This document shows positions 4,887 to 5,172 of a stretch of DNA of 5,172 nucleotides, in pieces. A program made the translations under genes and the position numbers. The DNA is from Dehalococcoidia bacterium (GTDB lineage Bacteria; Chloroflexota; Dehalococcoidia; SAR202; UBA11138). Under the pieces are notes generated by a model. That model was not told where the DNA came from. It did no database searches and saw nothing but the letters and a program-made list of their open reading frames with translations. Location: the NCBI GenBank assembly GCA_012270625.1, contig JAAXHZ010000348.1, forward strand, positions 1 to 5,172, written 5' to 3'. Every line of letters begins with the position of its first letter. The stretch's first letter is position 1.

Positions 4887-4919
4887 AAAAACGCAGGGGC
4901 GGCCCGAGGACCGCCCCTG
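4887..4919 (-). terminator. Rho-independent terminator of the molybdenum hydroxylase gene
   Basis: CAGGGGCGG (4894-4902) and CCGCCCCTG (4911-4919) form a perfect nine-base-pair, GC-rich stem with an eight-base loop. Read on the minus strand it is followed by CG and five T residues (4891-4887), the layout of an intrinsic terminator. It starts 31 bases after the stop codon of the molybdenum hydroxylase gene at 4951. The plus-strand side has no T-run, so it acts in one direction. It separates that gene from the cluster beginning at 4806. Confidence 0.9.
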
Positions 4920-4950
4920 TCACTGAGTTAGTCTCTACTACGTCCGGTGC

Positions 4951-5172
4951 CTACTCTCCGTTTGCCGCCAGCGCCGCCGTGATCGCGACGGAATTCATCG
5001 GCGTATCGAACAGCCGTGTGCCGATTGCGCCTCTGATCGCGTTGGCAACCGCCGGGGTGGGAGGAACGATGTTCGCCTCGCCCACGCCGCGAACGCCGAA
5101 TGGATGGCCGGGGTTGGCTACTTCCACGATGACCGTGTCGATCATCGGCAGATCTAGGCTGGTGGGCATGCG
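4951..5172 (-). CDS. Xanthine dehydrogenase / aldehyde oxidase family, molybdopterin-binding subunit, C-terminal 73 residues only
   Basis: The frame is open to the window edge (first complete codon CGC at 5172-5170), so the gene begins outside the window. The visible part starts RMPTSLDLP, the usual 'Y-x-M-P-T-x-x-D-x-P' element of molybdenum hydroxylase large subunits. GHPFGVRGVGEANIVPPTPAVANAI follows in two adjoining blocks (visible residues 22-46). Glu32 in GVGE (codon 5077-5079) aligns with the catalytic glutamate that activates the Mo-bound hydroxide in xanthine oxidoreductases and related enzymes. The closing 'AIGTRLFDTPMN' segment is also typical. The enzyme hydroxylates or oxidises a heterocycle, aldehyde or CO using a molybdopterin cytosine or mono-dinucleotide cofactor, generally with FAD and Fe-S subunits, none of which are in view. 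The substrate-determining region is missing, so CoxL-like and xanthine/nicotinate-like types cannot be separated. The stop is TAG at 4951-4953. Confidence 0.9.
   Translation of the reverse strand, partial: RMPTSLDLPMIDTVIVEVANPGHPFGVRGVGEANIVPPTPAVANAIRGAIGTRLFDTPMNSVAITAALAANGE

Overview
The window reads as a piece of a bacterial chromosome with moderately high GC and dense catabolic gene content. It holds an enolase-superfamily sugar-acid dehydratase or racemase (3' end only), a crotonase-fold CoA enzyme, an alpha/beta hydrolase, a DapA-like aldolase, a PIG-L/LmbE deacetylase, a MoaD/ThiS-type ubiquitin-like protein and the tail of a molybdenum hydroxylase. Several of these families (enolase superfamily, CoxL/xanthine dehydrogenase-like enzymes) are expanded in Chloroflexota such as the SAR202 / Dehalococcoidia-related lineages. 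I infer such a host from gene content and protein style only; there is no marker gene to prove it.

Layout. On the plus strand, 1-174 is the end of an enolase-superfamily gene, followed after 45 bp by an enoyl-CoA hydratase/isomerase-family gene (220-1101). All other genes are on the minus strand and are transcribed from right to left. The molybdenum hydroxylase large subunit (4951-5172, cut by the window edge) ends in a clear rho-independent terminator (4887-4919). A new gene cluster then begins: a membrane/coiled-coil protein of unknown function (4279-4806), the MoaD-like protein (3997-4263), the PIG-L deacetylase (3275-4000, overlapping by 4 nt), the DapA-family lyase (2288-3208), possibly a 19-codon ORF (2229-2288), and the alpha/beta hydrolase (1287-2129). 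The plus- and minus-strand groups converge on a 185-bp intergenic stretch (1102-1286).

How the genes may work together. The MoaD-like carrier and the deacetylase are translationally coupled (ATGA), the unknown protein sits 15 bp before the carrier gene, and the lyase follows after 66 bp. This suggests a small co-expressed unit combining a sulfur-carrier or protein-modifier, a zinc amidase acting on an N-acyl group, and a pyruvate-type Schiff-base aldolase. The substrate is not visible from sequence. The upstream molybdenum hydroxylase could consume molybdopterin, for which a MoaD protein would supply sulfur, but a terminator and another gene lie between them. The least ordinary signals are the MoaD C-terminus ending GG-G-A rather than GG, the short ORF joined to the lyase stop codon with an in-frame UGA and hairpin behind it, the octapeptide repeats of the unknown protein, and the crotonase lacking one of the two usual glutamates.
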